The notes under the pieces are model-generated. The model made no database searches. It was not told where the DNA came from and was given only the letters and a program-made list of their open reading frames with translations. Source: Spirochaetota bacterium (lineage in GTDB: Bacteria; Spirochaetota; UBA4802; UBA5368). From it: a stretch of 53,852 nucleotides of DNA. The first letter of the stretch is position 1; each line of letters starts with the position of its first letter. Shown here in pieces: positions 28,380 to 37,274 of this stretch. The stretch is from positions 1 to 53,852 of the forward strand of contig JALOTJ010000003.1 in NCBI GenBank assembly GCA_025457965.1. Direction: 5' to 3'. A program made the translations under genes and the position numbers.

Positions 28380-31300
28380 ATGATAAAGAAAGACTTTAAA
28401 TACAGGGAGATACCCTATAACTACACCTCCTTTTCCGACCGGGAGATAATACTCAGGTATTTCGACGACGAAACAGCGGATATAATCGAGTCGCTGCGTT
28501 CACAGCGCGTTACCGGCCGGAGTGCAAAGCTCCTCTTCGAGATATACGGTGACCTGTTCATAATAGACCGAAATCCGTATATCTTCAATGATTACCTGGA
28601 GGACTCCCGCAAGCAGCGGCGCCTAAAGCGGCTTCATCGCGCGCGCCTTGATATCATCGTAAAGGGAGCGAACGGTAACCCCCTGGTGTTAAAACTGGTC
28701 GAGAAGACGCTGGAGCTCGATAATAGTTTTTTCTCCGGCTTCGCTTCAGAAAAGCGGCTTCGAAGAAGGATCTTCCACGTACTGAAATCGTGCACGGCGC
28801 GGTGCAATATCCAGTTTTCGGCGTTTCACAAGGTGTCGCACGCCACCGACGCCACCGACTGGAGGGTCGAGTACCCCGCGGTGGTGGTCTATCCTGACGC
28901 GGTCGAGGAGATCCCGGGACTCATCCGGGCGGCCAGGAAGCTCGGTCTCAGCGTCATTCCCCGAGGGGGCGGTACGGGGCTTACCGGCGGCGCTGTCCCC
29001 GTGCGCAGAAACTCCATCGTTATCAATACCGAAAAACTCAATAGGATCACCCGAATAGAGATGGAAACCGCCGGCGGGATGGAGTTTCCGGTTGTAAGCG
29101 TCGAGGCGGGTGCGGTCACCGAGGATGTCATCACCTTTTGTGAGCACAGCGGCTATATCTTCGCGACCGATCCCACATCGGCCTGGGCCTCGACGATAGG
29201 CGGCAATATCGCCGAGAACGCGGGCGGAAAGAAATGCGTGATGTGGGGCACCGCGATCGACAACCTGTATTCGTACACCATCGTCGACGCCCAGGGGCGC
29301 GTGCTCGAGGTGAAGCGCCGCGATCACCCGTACAGGAAGATACTCCCCGAGGACACGGTGATCTTCGACGTATGCCATGTCGAGGGCACAAAGAGTGTTC
29401 CGGTCAGCGCCATTACGCTCCTGGGCACCGAGATCCGCAAGAAGGGCCTGGGAAAGGATATCACCAACAAGGCGCTCAAGGGGCTTCCCGGCGTGCAGAA
29501 GGAGGGCGGAGACGGGATCATCACCACGGCGCGCTTCGTGCTCTATCACCCGTTCGCCTATTGTAAGACCATCTGCCTCGAGTTTTTCGGCAATAACCTG
29601 ATCAACGCGTCGAAGGCGATCGTTGACATCATGAACACCTTTGAAAAGGACGCGGTGGTTTTTCTTACCGCGCTTGAGCATTTCGACGAGAAGTACGTTC
29701 TTGCCATCAATTACAGAAACAAGTCCAAACGGACCGCCATCCCCAAGGCGGTGCTTTTGGTCGATATCGAGAGCAACAACGAGGAGCTCTTACTCGGCGC
29801 GTGCGAGCGCGTCATTGACATGGTGGGGCCCTATAACACCGAGGGGATCATCGCATCCGACGGGAAGGAGCGCGAACTCTTCTGGGCGGACAGAAAGAAT
29901 CTGGGAGCGATCGCGCGGCACACAAATGCCTTCAAGCTCAACGAGGACGTGGTCATCCCCCTTGAGAAGCTGCCGCTGTTCGCCGATTTCATCGAGAAGC
30001 TCAATCTGCAGAAGGAGCTGGAAAACGATATTCGTATCATCGACGACGTCGAGCGCTTTCTCTGCGATGCGAAGTCCGCCCAGGGGGCGGACTTCAGCGC
30101 CGCCCGTATCGATTCCTTCATTGACGGTTTGCGCAAGGTCCGCGCGCTGTACCGGGCCTACGTGGAGAACTTTGACAGGCCCGCGGGACCGGAGCTTGGG
30201 GGAGGGAAGGGAGAGACCGTTTTCAAGTTGATACAGGACGGGACCATGACCATCCAGTTCGAGGACGACGTCATCACGCACTTCGCCATAACCTTCCACG
30301 GCTACGGGGAACTGCTCGACAGGTTCAGCGCGGTGGTCCAGAACGAGCGCAAGCGCAAGATCATCATCGCCACCCACATGCATGCCGGTGACGGCAACGT
30401 TCATGTGAATATTCCGGTGCATTCCAACGACTACATGATGATGCGCGAGGCCGATGAAACGGCGGGTGTCATCATGCAGGAGACCGTTCGGCTGGGAGGC
30501 GTCATCTCCGGCGAGCACGGCATCGGGCTTACCAAGCTCCGGTTTATTGACAACAAGGTACTCGAGGAATACCGCAAGTACAAGCTCGAGAACGACCCTG
30601 ACGACCTGTTCAATCCCGGTAAGCTCAGTGCCGATTTCCCCCAGAGCAGTATCTATACGCCATCTTTCAACCTGCTCGAGCTGGAGGCCTTCATCCTCGA
30701 GGCCACCGACCTGGAGTCCCTTTCGACCTCGATCGCTCAGTGCGTCCGCTGCGGCAAGTGCAAGTCCGTATGCAACACGCACTATCCCTGCGGCACCATG
30801 TTTTATAATCCGCGCAACAAGATCCTCGGGGTGGGGCTCATCATGGAGGCGGTGCTCTACGACGCGCAGACCTCCACGTCGCTGTCATTCCGCAATTTCG
30901 AGAAGCTGCGTGAGATCTCCGATCACTGCACCATGTGCCATCGCTGCCAGGTGCCATGCCCGGTGAATATCGACTTCGGGAACATCACCCTCGACGTGCG
31001 CGAACTCATGGTGCAACGAAAGAAATCGCAGTTCAAGGCCGCAACACAGTTCACGATTTTTTTTCTGCGCCGGCGCGGCTATTATGTTAACAAGCTCCTG
31101 CGGGTGCTGGTATTCCGGCTGGGCTACGGCGCACAGCGACTCGGGTATTACCTGAACAGGCCCGTCTCGAAGATAACCCGGGAGCTTTTGCCGAGGATAA
31201 ACGGGTACCTCGCCGGCCGCTTTCCCCGGACGGGACAGAAATCACTCCGCGAGCGCCTTCGCCTCAAGGGCGGCAACTGTTTTTATTCCTTTGAAAACCC

Positions 31301-32084
31301 CGACCTGCCGGTCAGGAAAAGCGTTGTCTATTTCCCCGGGTGCGGTTCCGAACGGATGTTCCCCGAAATAAGCATCGCCGTGATCGCCCTGCTGTACAAT
31401 GCGGGAGTGCGGGTGGTAATTCCGCCGGAGTTCATCTGCTGCGGGTATCCAATGCTTGCAAACGGAATGACCGGTCAGGCGGACATGCGCAGTTACGAGA
31501 ACAGGGTGCTCTTTCACAGGATAGCGGGCACAACCGGCTACATGGACATAGAGCATATCATCGTGTCATGCGGGACCTGTTTCGAGATGCTCGAAAAATA
31601 TGAAATAGAGAACATTTTTAACGGTGCCTCCATTATGGATATAAACGAATTTATCGCGCGGGAGGAAGTATACGGGAAGGCCGCGGCGCCGCGGCATCCG
31701 GTGCTCTACCACGAGCCCTGCCACACGCCGCTTAAACACCTGGGATACGAAAAGACCTTTGAGAAGCTGTTCGGCATCGGACCGGTAAACATCCCCAACT
31801 GCTGCGGGGAGGGGGGCACGCTGGCGCTTTCGACTCCGGAAATTTCCAACACGCTGCGCGGCCGCAAGAAGCTGAATCTTCTTGGCGTCACTCGCCGCAG
31901 CAGAGTGAGTGTCCTCACCACCTGTCCCAGCTGCGTACAGGGACTCTGCAAGATCAACGGCGAGCTTTCGGTGACCGGCCGGTCGCTCGCGGTGTATGCC
32001 GCGGAACGCTTTCTGGGGCATGATTGGGAAAAAAAGTTTATTCAGACCGTGAAGAAAAAGGGAATCGAAAGAATCCTGTTTTAA
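28380..32084 (+). CDS. Giant FAD-linked oxidase with Fe-S domains (D-lactate dehydrogenase / GlpC type)
   Basis: A 1234-residue oxidoreductase. An N-terminal extension (about 1-130, like DUF3683) is followed by an FAD-binding PCMH domain (about 165-370; RGGGTGLTGG). The FAD-oxidase C-terminal domain follows (HMHAGDGNVHVN and SGEHGIGLTK). Two 4Fe-4S motifs come next, CVRCGKCKSVC and CTMCHRCQVPCP (about 785-870). Two CCG domains end the protein (YFPGCGSE...CCGYPM and EPCHTPLK...NCCGEGGT). Such proteins oxidise 2-hydroxy acids such as D-lactate and pass electrons on through the Fe-S part; the substrate here is unknown. ATG 28380 is chosen because family-like sequence starts there; the frame is open to 28206. 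It diverges from xsc. Confidence 0.85.
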   Translation: MIKKDFKYREIPYNYTSFSDREIILRYFDDETADIIESLRSQRVTGRSAKLLFEIYGDLFIIDRNPYIFNDYLEDSRKQRRLKRLHRARLDIIVKGANGNPLVLKLVEKTLELDNSFFSGFASEKRLRRRIFHVLKSCTARCNIQFSAFHKVSHATDATDWRVEYPAVVVYPDAVEEIPGLIRAARKLGLSVIPRGGGTGLTGGAVPVRRNSIVINTEKLNRITRIEMETAGGMEFPVVSVEAGAVTEDVITFCEHSGYIFATDPTSAWASTIGGNIAENAGGKKCVMWGTAIDNLYSYTIVDAQGRVLEVKRRDHPYRKILPEDTVIFDVCHVEGTKSVPVSAITLLGTEIRKKGLGKDITNKALKGLPGVQKEGGDGIITTARFVLYHPFAYCKTICLEFFGNNLINASKAIVDIMNTFEKDAVVFLTALEHFDEKYVLAINYRNKSKRTAIPKAVLLVDIESNNEELLLGACERVIDMVGPYNTEGIIASDGKERELFWADRKNLGAIARHTNAFKLNEDVVIPLEKLPLFADFIEKLNLQKELENDIRIIDDVERFLCDAKSAQGADFSAARIDSFIDGLRKVRALYRAYVENFDRPAGPELGGGKGETVFKLIQDGTMTIQFEDDVITHFAITFHGYGELLDRFSAVVQNERKRKIIIATHMHAGDGNVHVNIPVHSNDYMMMREADETAGVIMQETVRLGGVISGEHGIGLTKLRFIDNKVLEEYRKYKLENDPDDLFNPGKLSADFPQSSIYTPSFNLLELEAFILEATDLESLSTSIAQCVRCGKCKSVCNTHYPCGTMFYNPRNKILGVGLIMEAVLYDAQTSTSLSFRNFEKLREISDHCTMCHRCQVPCPVNIDFGNITLDVRELMVQRKKSQFKAATQFTIFFLRRRGYYVNKLLRVLVFRLGYGAQRLGYYLNRPVSKITRELLPRINGYLAGRFPRTGQKSLRERLRLKGGNCFYSFENPDLPVRKSVVYFPGCGSERMFPEISIAVIALLYNAGVRVVIPPEFICCGYPMLANGMTGQADMRSYENRVLFHRIAGTTGYMDIEHIIVSCGTCFEMLEKYEIENIFNGASIMDINEFIAREEVYGKAAAPRHPVLYHEPCHTPLKHLGYEKTFEKLFGIGPVNIPNCCGEGGTLALSTPEISNTLRGRKKLNLLGVTRRSRVSVLTTCPSCVQGLCKINGELSVTGRSLAVYAAERFLGHDWEKKFIQTVKKKGIERILF

Positions 32085-32576
32085 AGCATCCGGCGGCGGG
32101 ACGAAATCTTTCGCGCCGTCCGCGTTCGCGGTCCTCATCGTGATAGCGGCATTCCTCCATATTGCTTATCAGGCGGTCGTAGTCATGGAGGCTCGCGTCG
32201 CTTCACGGGCTCTCCGGGGCGGCGTCCATAATGATGAATTTACCTTGGAGATGCCGCACTCGCCGGCAATCATGTCGATGCTAATGCCCCTGATTCCGAA
32301 AACCGAGGAAAGGCGTTTAAATATTTCTATGATTTTTATTTTTACGATAGTTTTTTGTCGAAAAAATAACTGGTGTCGTAAGATCAGCACTGCAGAAGGG
32401 TCAGGTATCAAGTAAAATGCGCGGTGTACATAAATACTATTGAAGAGGGGGCTTTGTTTTATCGATTATAACAGAGTCGTGCTGCACTGGCATCCATCGG
32501 GCCTGAGAGATCCATGGATGTCCTTTCGGCCTCGCGTACGCACCGTGCCCGTATATATATCGTAGAGAGGATCGTG
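32085..32576 (+). other. Intergenic region, no confident gene
   Basis: About 490 bases, AT-rich in the middle. A 91-codon plus-strand frame (32140-32415) lacks a ribosome-binding site and recognisable sequence and is not supported. No tRNA or strong hairpin with a T tail was seen. Confidence 0.4.
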
Positions 32577-33344
32577 ATGAAAAAAATGGTGAGCCTGAGC
32601 GCGGCGGTGTTATTGGCCCTGACTGTTTCCTGCTCTGCAAAAAAGAAAGCACCCTTAAGACAGGAAATATCACCACTTGATGGAAAGCTTTCAGCCTTTT
32701 TCATGCTCTGCAGCCGGGACGCGGCAGGCGGGGCTAAGGTCGTGGAGAAGCACGATATCGTGAAAATGCTCACTCATTTTCTGCGCATGGATGGGGGTGG
32801 AAAGAAATATTACCTCCTTGAACGCGAACATATCTCGGAGATGATCCTGGCGGTCACCGAGGGCCTGTACTCGGATTTTATACTTATAAACAAGCATGGC
32901 GTTGTGGTGTACAGTCGCGAGAACGATGACATCTTCGGTAAGAACGTGCGCACGGGCCTTTCGGACAGTCCCCTGGCCAGGTGTTTCGCCCGGCAGGATC
33001 AGGATCTTCATGTGGAGGACGTCGCTGCTTTTCCTTCGGGTTCGGGCCGGTATGGCATTTTCATAAGTTCGAGGATCGTGGTGGAGAATTCATTCAACGG
33101 GATTTTCATCCTGCAGGCGGGGATCGACAAGATTGAGGGATATCTGGACGGGAAGACGGAGATAATCGATTATGAGGGCAGGTACCGGATCACGCCCCGT
33201 CGGGAGATGATCTTGACGGAGCATCCTCTTTTTGAGCGCATGGAACAGGTGAAGGGCGGCAGTCTGAATGCAGGAGGCAAACACTACAAGTACCACCCTT
33301 TCGAGTTTCGGGGAATCCGCTGGCTTATCGTAGGCGAGCGCTGA
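32577..33344 (+). CDS. Lipoprotein with Cache-like sensor domain
   Basis: A 255-residue protein starting at ATG 32577, with AGAGAGG before it. The signal sequence ends in a relaxed lipobox (LTVSCS). The mature part contains SDFILINKHGVVVYSRENDDIFGKNV, the layout of a dCache/PAS-like extracellular sensing domain, and a second half with RYGIFISSRIVVEN. There is no membrane-spanning output domain, so it may bind a ligand and pass the signal to a partner, or act as an orphan binding protein. It ends exactly where the convergent minus-strand gene ends, with zero bases between stops. Confidence 0.65.
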   Translation: MKKMVSLSAAVLLALTVSCSAKKKAPLRQEISPLDGKLSAFFMLCSRDAAGGAKVVEKHDIVKMLTHFLRMDGGGKKYYLLEREHISEMILAVTEGLYSDFILINKHGVVVYSRENDDIFGKNVRTGLSDSPLARCFARQDQDLHVEDVAAFPSGSGRYGIFISSRIVVENSFNGIFILQAGIDKIEGYLDGKTEIIDYEGRYRITPRREMILTEHPLFERMEQVKGGSLNAGGKHYKYHPFEFRGIRWLIVGER

Positions 33345-34613
33345 TCAATCGATCATAAAGCGCGCGACGAGATCGTGTGCGTTCATGAAAAGTGAGAGGG
33401 GTCGTTTGTCCCTTGCACGCTGCCGGTTTATTTTTTTCGCCGTTTCTACGAGCTTGCCGTCATCGATCGCCCGAGCGCCCGTTTTAAGCAGACCGCTGAG
33501 CAGGCCGGGAAAGATCACCGCTGTGTCGATGCTCCGTCGCGAAACGAAATCACGCACGCCCTTTTCGGTGATGATGCCACGCTCGAGTTCGTCGAACTCG
33601 ATAAGCGAGATGACGATCTGTCCCGCCCGTATACGGTGAAACTCGTCGATGGTGAAGTGGTTTCGAAATAACAGTATGACATCGGCGTTGTTAAAGATGT
33701 TCTCCGGTGTTGTCGCAAGCCCTCCCGACTTTTCAAAGGTAAGCATGAGCTTTTCGTTGTGGTCGTACCCGAGCACTCGATGGCACCCGAGTCCGTTGAG
33801 CAGGCGTGTAATGCGGAGCGAACTCGTATCGATGCCGATTATGCCGGCGGTCGCCTCGGGAAGAGCCAGGTGGTCCCTTTCGAGCAGGTGAAGGGTCTCT
33901 ACCAGCAGGAGGAGCGGCAGCTCGTCGTATACTGTTGAAATCAAGGGCAGTGACATCTCGGAGAGGATCTGCTCATACACCCCGCTGTCATCGACATCCT
34001 CAATACCGGTTATGCGGAGCGCTGCGAATCCGGCGTCGATGCCCTGGATTGTTTTTATGAGATCCTCGATCTGTCCGTAGGTGATGATTAGCGGCAGCGC
34101 GTTCAGCCCCGTAAAATGGCCGGCGATTACCGCATCGCGCTCGAGATCGGTATGCCTCAGGCGAATCGTTTCGATCGGGGGCTCGACCCTCTTCTTAATG
34201 CAGCCGATTATTCCCACAGTCCTTAAAATGCCGCTGCAGTGGTCACCCCTCCCCTTGAGTATCTGCTCACGCATGAGCGCAGCCGATCCCAGCAGACGCA
34301 TCTCGTAATCGGTTTGGTTTTCAATGGGCATCTTTCCGGAGACATTGAGTAATCCCCCGGCAATCGAATCCTCCAGGACGTTTCGTTCGCTTTCAATCTG
34401 GTAGGCGTCGCGGGACGCCGTTGCGCCGGCAAGAAAGGCCTCATATGCATCGGGATCGGAATATATGATTTCCGTATCGTATATCTCGTGTCCCTCGGCG
34501 CTTTCTTTCATGTGAAGCCGTTGAATCCGGCATCCGTGCCGGTAAAGCTCGTCGGTAAACGCGCCAAGCGATCCTGTGGTGACTTTAACCTGGAGTTCGA
34601 CAATCAATTGCAT
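33345..34613 (-). CDS. ACT-domain, malic-enzyme-like protein, probably catalytically dead
   Basis: A 422-residue protein with an N-terminal ACT-like domain (about 1-85). A region follows whose order matches NAD malic enzymes: SGKMPIENQTDYEM, then AGHFTGLNALPLI, then QIEDLIKTIQGIDAGFAALRITGIEDVDD, then a C-terminal Rossmann-like part (AGIIGIDTSSLRITRLLNGLG). The expected catalytic pieces are absent or altered. The VYTPG tyrosine motif reads MRLLGS, the EGKAALF lysine segment is missing and DDQHGTA is replaced by STVYDEL. I infer a pseudoenzyme or regulatory binding protein. Upstream the gap to the flavin protein is 165 bases. Confidence 0.5.
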   Translation of the reverse strand: MQLIVELQVKVTTGSLGAFTDELYRHGCRIQRLHMKESAEGHEIYDTEIIYSDPDAYEAFLAGATASRDAYQIESERNVLEDSIAGGLLNVSGKMPIENQTDYEMRLLGSAALMREQILKGRGDHCSGILRTVGIIGCIKKRVEPPIETIRLRHTDLERDAVIAGHFTGLNALPLIITYGQIEDLIKTIQGIDAGFAALRITGIEDVDDSGVYEQILSEMSLPLISTVYDELPLLLLVETLHLLERDHLALPEATAGIIGIDTSSLRITRLLNGLGCHRVLGYDHNEKLMLTFEKSGGLATTPENIFNNADVILLFRNHFTIDEFHRIRAGQIVISLIEFDELERGIITEKGVRDFVSRRSIDTAVIFPGLLSGLLKTGARAIDDGKLVETAKKINRQRARDKRPLSLFMNAHDLVARFMID

Positions 34614-34778
34614 GCTTGTGCCTCGTTAGTTTACTTTTATTATCGAAAGGAAGTGCGCCGATATTAACCAGGAAAAGGCCGCCGGTCAGTCGAAGGCAGA
34701 AACGCTTGAGGCCAGATAAACACTGGTTCGGTGGTTTTGGCATTCGGCGGTAATTGGTCCGCAAAAAGACTATCCCGG

Positions 34779-35372
34779 CTACCGGGAAAGGCGCAGGCGA
34801 AAGGAGGTGCCAAGCCTCCGGGCGCCGGAGAGGTACTTTTCGGGTATATCGCCGGCATGACGTCCTTCCATATTCGCGCACAGAAGAAAATCCTCCCTGC
34901 GATAAACGAATTCCAGTGCGTTGAAAAAATGCCGGATAATCGTTATCGTGGGCAAAAACATGTTGCGGTAGCTTGCACCGCCTGTGCAGAGCAGATTACC
35001 CGTCTGTCGTTTTCCGGTTCGCTCCCCCCGCCGCCTGCTTTCCCACAAAACCTGGCTGCGGTCGATGAAAAGCTTGAGGGGACCGGGTGGAGATGAAAAA
35101 TACAGCGGCATGGAAATCGACAATAAATCGGCCTCTTCGAGGGCATCGTAGAGAGGGGTCATGTCGTCGCTAAAAACGCATTCCTTTCGGGTCGTACAGT
35201 GTCCGCAGGCGGTACAGGGGTGGATGGCAACATCATACAGGAAAACACGTTTGACTTCAGCTGGTCCGAGCGCCGCCAAAAGGGATTCGTGAAGGGTCGA
35301 CGAAGCCCCCGTTTTGCGGGGGCTTCCGAAAAGCGCGAGCACCTTTATCTCAGTCTTCCCTGATACGGGCAA
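34779..35372 (-). CDS. NADPH-dependent FMN reductase-like protein
   Basis: A 197-residue flavodoxin-fold protein beginning [18 protein letters not shown] (phosphate-binding loop for FMN), with the cysteine-containing [15 protein letters not shown] segment and [18 protein letters not shown]. This matches the multimeric flavodoxin / iron-sulfur flavoprotein group, which uses FMN and often Fe-S for electron transfer. The start is read as TTG 35372, preceded by GGGGAGG, and the gene overlaps the end of the PIN/TRAM gene by 23 bases, implying coupled translation. A GTG at 35342 is an alternative. Confidence 0.7.
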   Translation of the reverse strand: MPVSGKTEIKVLALFGSPRKTGASSTLHESLLAALGPAEVKRVFLYDVAIHPCTACGHCTTRKECVFSDDMTPLYDALEEADLLSISMPLYFSSPPGPLKLFIDRSQVLWESRRRGERTGKRQTGNLLCTGGASYRNMFLPTITIIRHFFNALEFVYRREDFLLCANMEGRHAGDIPEKYLSGARRLGTSFRLRLSR

Positions 35373-36354
35373 AGATCATCCTCCCCGCCGTTGTCTGGAG
35401 CACCGAGGTCACGATGACCTCGACCTCGTGCCCGAGGCGGCGCCGTCCGTTTTCGACCACGACCATAGTGCCGTCGTCCAGGTATCCTATGGCCTGATTG
35501 GAGTCCTTGCCTTCTTTGATAAGCGCGACTTTCATCTCCTCGCCGGGGAGGACGATCGGCTTGAGCGCGTTTGAAAGCTGATTGATATTGAGGACCCGGA
35601 CGCCGTGGAACTCGGCCACCTTGTTGAGGTTGAAGTCGTTGGTGATCACCATGGCCTTCATAACCTTGGCCATCTTGACGAGCTTTGCGTCGACTTCGTG
35701 TATCTCGGGAAAGTCCATGTCCGAGATCTTAACCATGATGGTCTGGTCTTTCTGCATTTTGTTCAGGATATCGAGGCCGCGTCTGCCGCGGTTTCGCTTT
35801 ATCGAATCGGCCGAGTCGGCGATCATCTGCAGTTCGTTGAGGACGAAGTTCGGAATTACCAGTATGCCCTCGATGAAGCCGGTGTCGCATATATCGGCGA
35901 TACGCCCATCGATTATGACGCTGGTGTCGAGTATCTTGTAGGCGATCCCGCTCTCCTTCCCCTCTTCGGTCTTCTCGGGAATGATGTAATCGAGCAGCGA
36001 GATGCTGTCATTGTTGATGACGAAGAAAAGCATCGTGGCGAATCCGATTACGTGATAGATGAGCGCCTTTACGACCGATTGCGACTCGGCCGAAATGGCC
36101 AGCGGCATCGAGGCGAACGCGATGACCAGAAGGTGGCTGAAGATGAGCCCGACAAACAGCCCAAGAAGCGCCGCCAGCAGTATCCGCGTGGAAAAGGTAT
36201 GGGATACGTACTCGATTACGATGATGATCGCGAGCGCAGCAACTGCGGAAATAAGCCCGCCCAGAATAACCGCCTGCAGGGATACGTCGATGTAGTACAG
36301 CGAGGTGAAAACGACCGAGGCAATGATAAAAAGAATTCTGAAAATAGCTATCAT
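35350..36354 (-). CDS. Membrane-anchored PIN/TRAM-domain protein (YacL-like)
   Basis: A 334-residue protein. Four hydrophobic segments (about 1-120) anchor it. A PIN-like nuclease domain follows (about 140-260; [39 protein letters not shown]), with the acidic residues of the PIN active site. A C-terminal TRAM RNA-binding domain ends it (about 275-334; [19 protein letters not shown]). YacL-type proteins are probable membrane-associated ribonucleases. It is followed by the overlapping FMN-reductase gene and preceded by carD, an arrangement common in several bacterial phyla. Confidence 0.85.
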   Translation of the reverse strand: MIAIFRILFIIASVVFTSLYYIDVSLQAVILGGLISAVAALAIIIVIEYVSHTFSTRILLAALLGLFVGLIFSHLLVIAFASMPLAISAESQSVVKALIYHVIGFATMLFFVINNDSISLLDYIIPEKTEEGKESGIAYKILDTSVIIDGRIADICDTGFIEGILVIPNFVLNELQMIADSADSIKRNRGRRGLDILNKMQKDQTIMVKISDMDFPEIHEVDAKLVKMAKVMKAMVITNDFNLNKVAEFHGVRVLNINQLSNALKPIVLPGEEMKVALIKEGKDSNQAIGYLDDGTMVVVENGRRRLGHEVEVIVTSVLQTTAGRMIFARIRED

Positions 36355-36451
36355 ACCGGATGACTCCTTGAATTTGTAACGGCGGTCACGGATGGGCCGA
36401 TCACCGGATCGGCGCCGTCGGCACCGGCGTTTTAGTTTTCCCCATGCGCCG

Positions 36452-36486
36452 AAACCGGATGCGTGCCGGATGCATGCGTCCGGTTT
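36452..36486 (-). terminator. Inverted repeat after carD, possible terminator
   Basis: AAACCGGA / TCCGGTTT arms with partly paired interior, beginning at the carD stop codon. There is no T run, so it may attenuate rather than stop transcription into the PIN/TRAM gene. Confidence 0.35.
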
Positions 36487-36964
36487 ATGCCGAGAGGGCT
36501 TCGGAGACCAGGTTGCCGGATTCTTCGATGTTGATCTTTTTTGCGAGCGCTATCTCGTGAATAACCAGCTGGTAGGCGTTCTCGTAGAGTTTGCGTTCCA
36601 TGATGGATAATTCCTTTTCCCTACCCCTGCGGTAAAGGTCCCGGGCGACCTCGCCGACCTCATAGATGGAGCCGCTCTTCACCTTGTCGAAATTGCCCTG
36701 GTAGCGGAGCTTCCAGTCGTCCTCGGTGATGACTTCCTTTTTTTTGAGCAGCTCGAGCACCTTGTTGACCTCGCGCTTGGAAATGATTGGTCGAAGGCCG
36801 ATTTCCTTGGCCCTGTCCACCGGGATCATCACTTTCATACCGCTGTTGATGATTGTTACCATGTAGAACTGGTTCCTCTTCCCGAGAATTACCTTTTTCT
36901 CGATCGCATCGATACTTCCGACCCCGTGCATGGGGTAGACAACCTTGTCGCCGACCTTGAACAT
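36485..36964 (-). CDS. carD: CarD-family transcriptional regulator
   Basis: A 159-residue protein with the RNA-polymerase-interacting Tudor-like N-terminus ([21 protein letters not shown]) and a helical DNA-binding C-terminus (about 65-159). CarD proteins bind the beta subunit and stabilise open promoter complexes, often at rRNA and stress genes. The conserved YPMHGVG motif is present. A long leader (about 250 bases) may precede it from the promoter at 37225-37252. Confidence 0.9.
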   Translation of the reverse strand: MFKVGDKVVYPMHGVGSIDAIEKKVILGKRNQFYMVTIINSGMKVMIPVDRAKEIGLRPIISKREVNKVLELLKKKEVITEDDWKLRYQGNFDKVKSGSIYEVGEVARDLYRRGREKELSIMERKLYENAYQLVIHEIALAKKINIEESGNLVSEALSA

Positions 36965-37224
36965 AGCCCTCTCCCTATAAAGGGGGAATAACCAGCCCCA
37001 TTATAGATCGCGAATTTTTAAAAGATACGCAAAATGACGCGTATACCGCCTTTCTCCCCATGCCGGTGCGCGGGAAGAATGCGATGCAGCCATCGACAAA
37101 ACGCTTCGGGGAAGGTCGTAAAGAATAGCATCCGGCCTTACTCCCCGTCATCCAGGATTCACCGCTCGCGGCGGTAAACTGAACAATACCGTTTTATGTT
37201 TGGTATAATTACAAACAGGCTCAG

Positions 37225-37252
37225 AGTATAGCACAGGCGGGAGCGAATTCAA
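37225..37252 (-). promoter_or_regulatory. Putative carD promoter
   Basis: On the minus strand: -35 TTGAAT (37252-37247), 16-base spacer, -10 TATACT (37230-37225). The start would be near 37218, leaving about 250 untranslated bases before carD. The 310-base gap holds nothing else clear. Confidence 0.45.
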
Positions 37253-37274
37253 GAATAAAATAATAGACCGGCGA

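Noticed and set aside
32140-32415. A 91-codon plus-strand frame in the gap after the FAD/Fe-S gene
   Set aside because: No ribosome-binding site and no conserved-looking segment.
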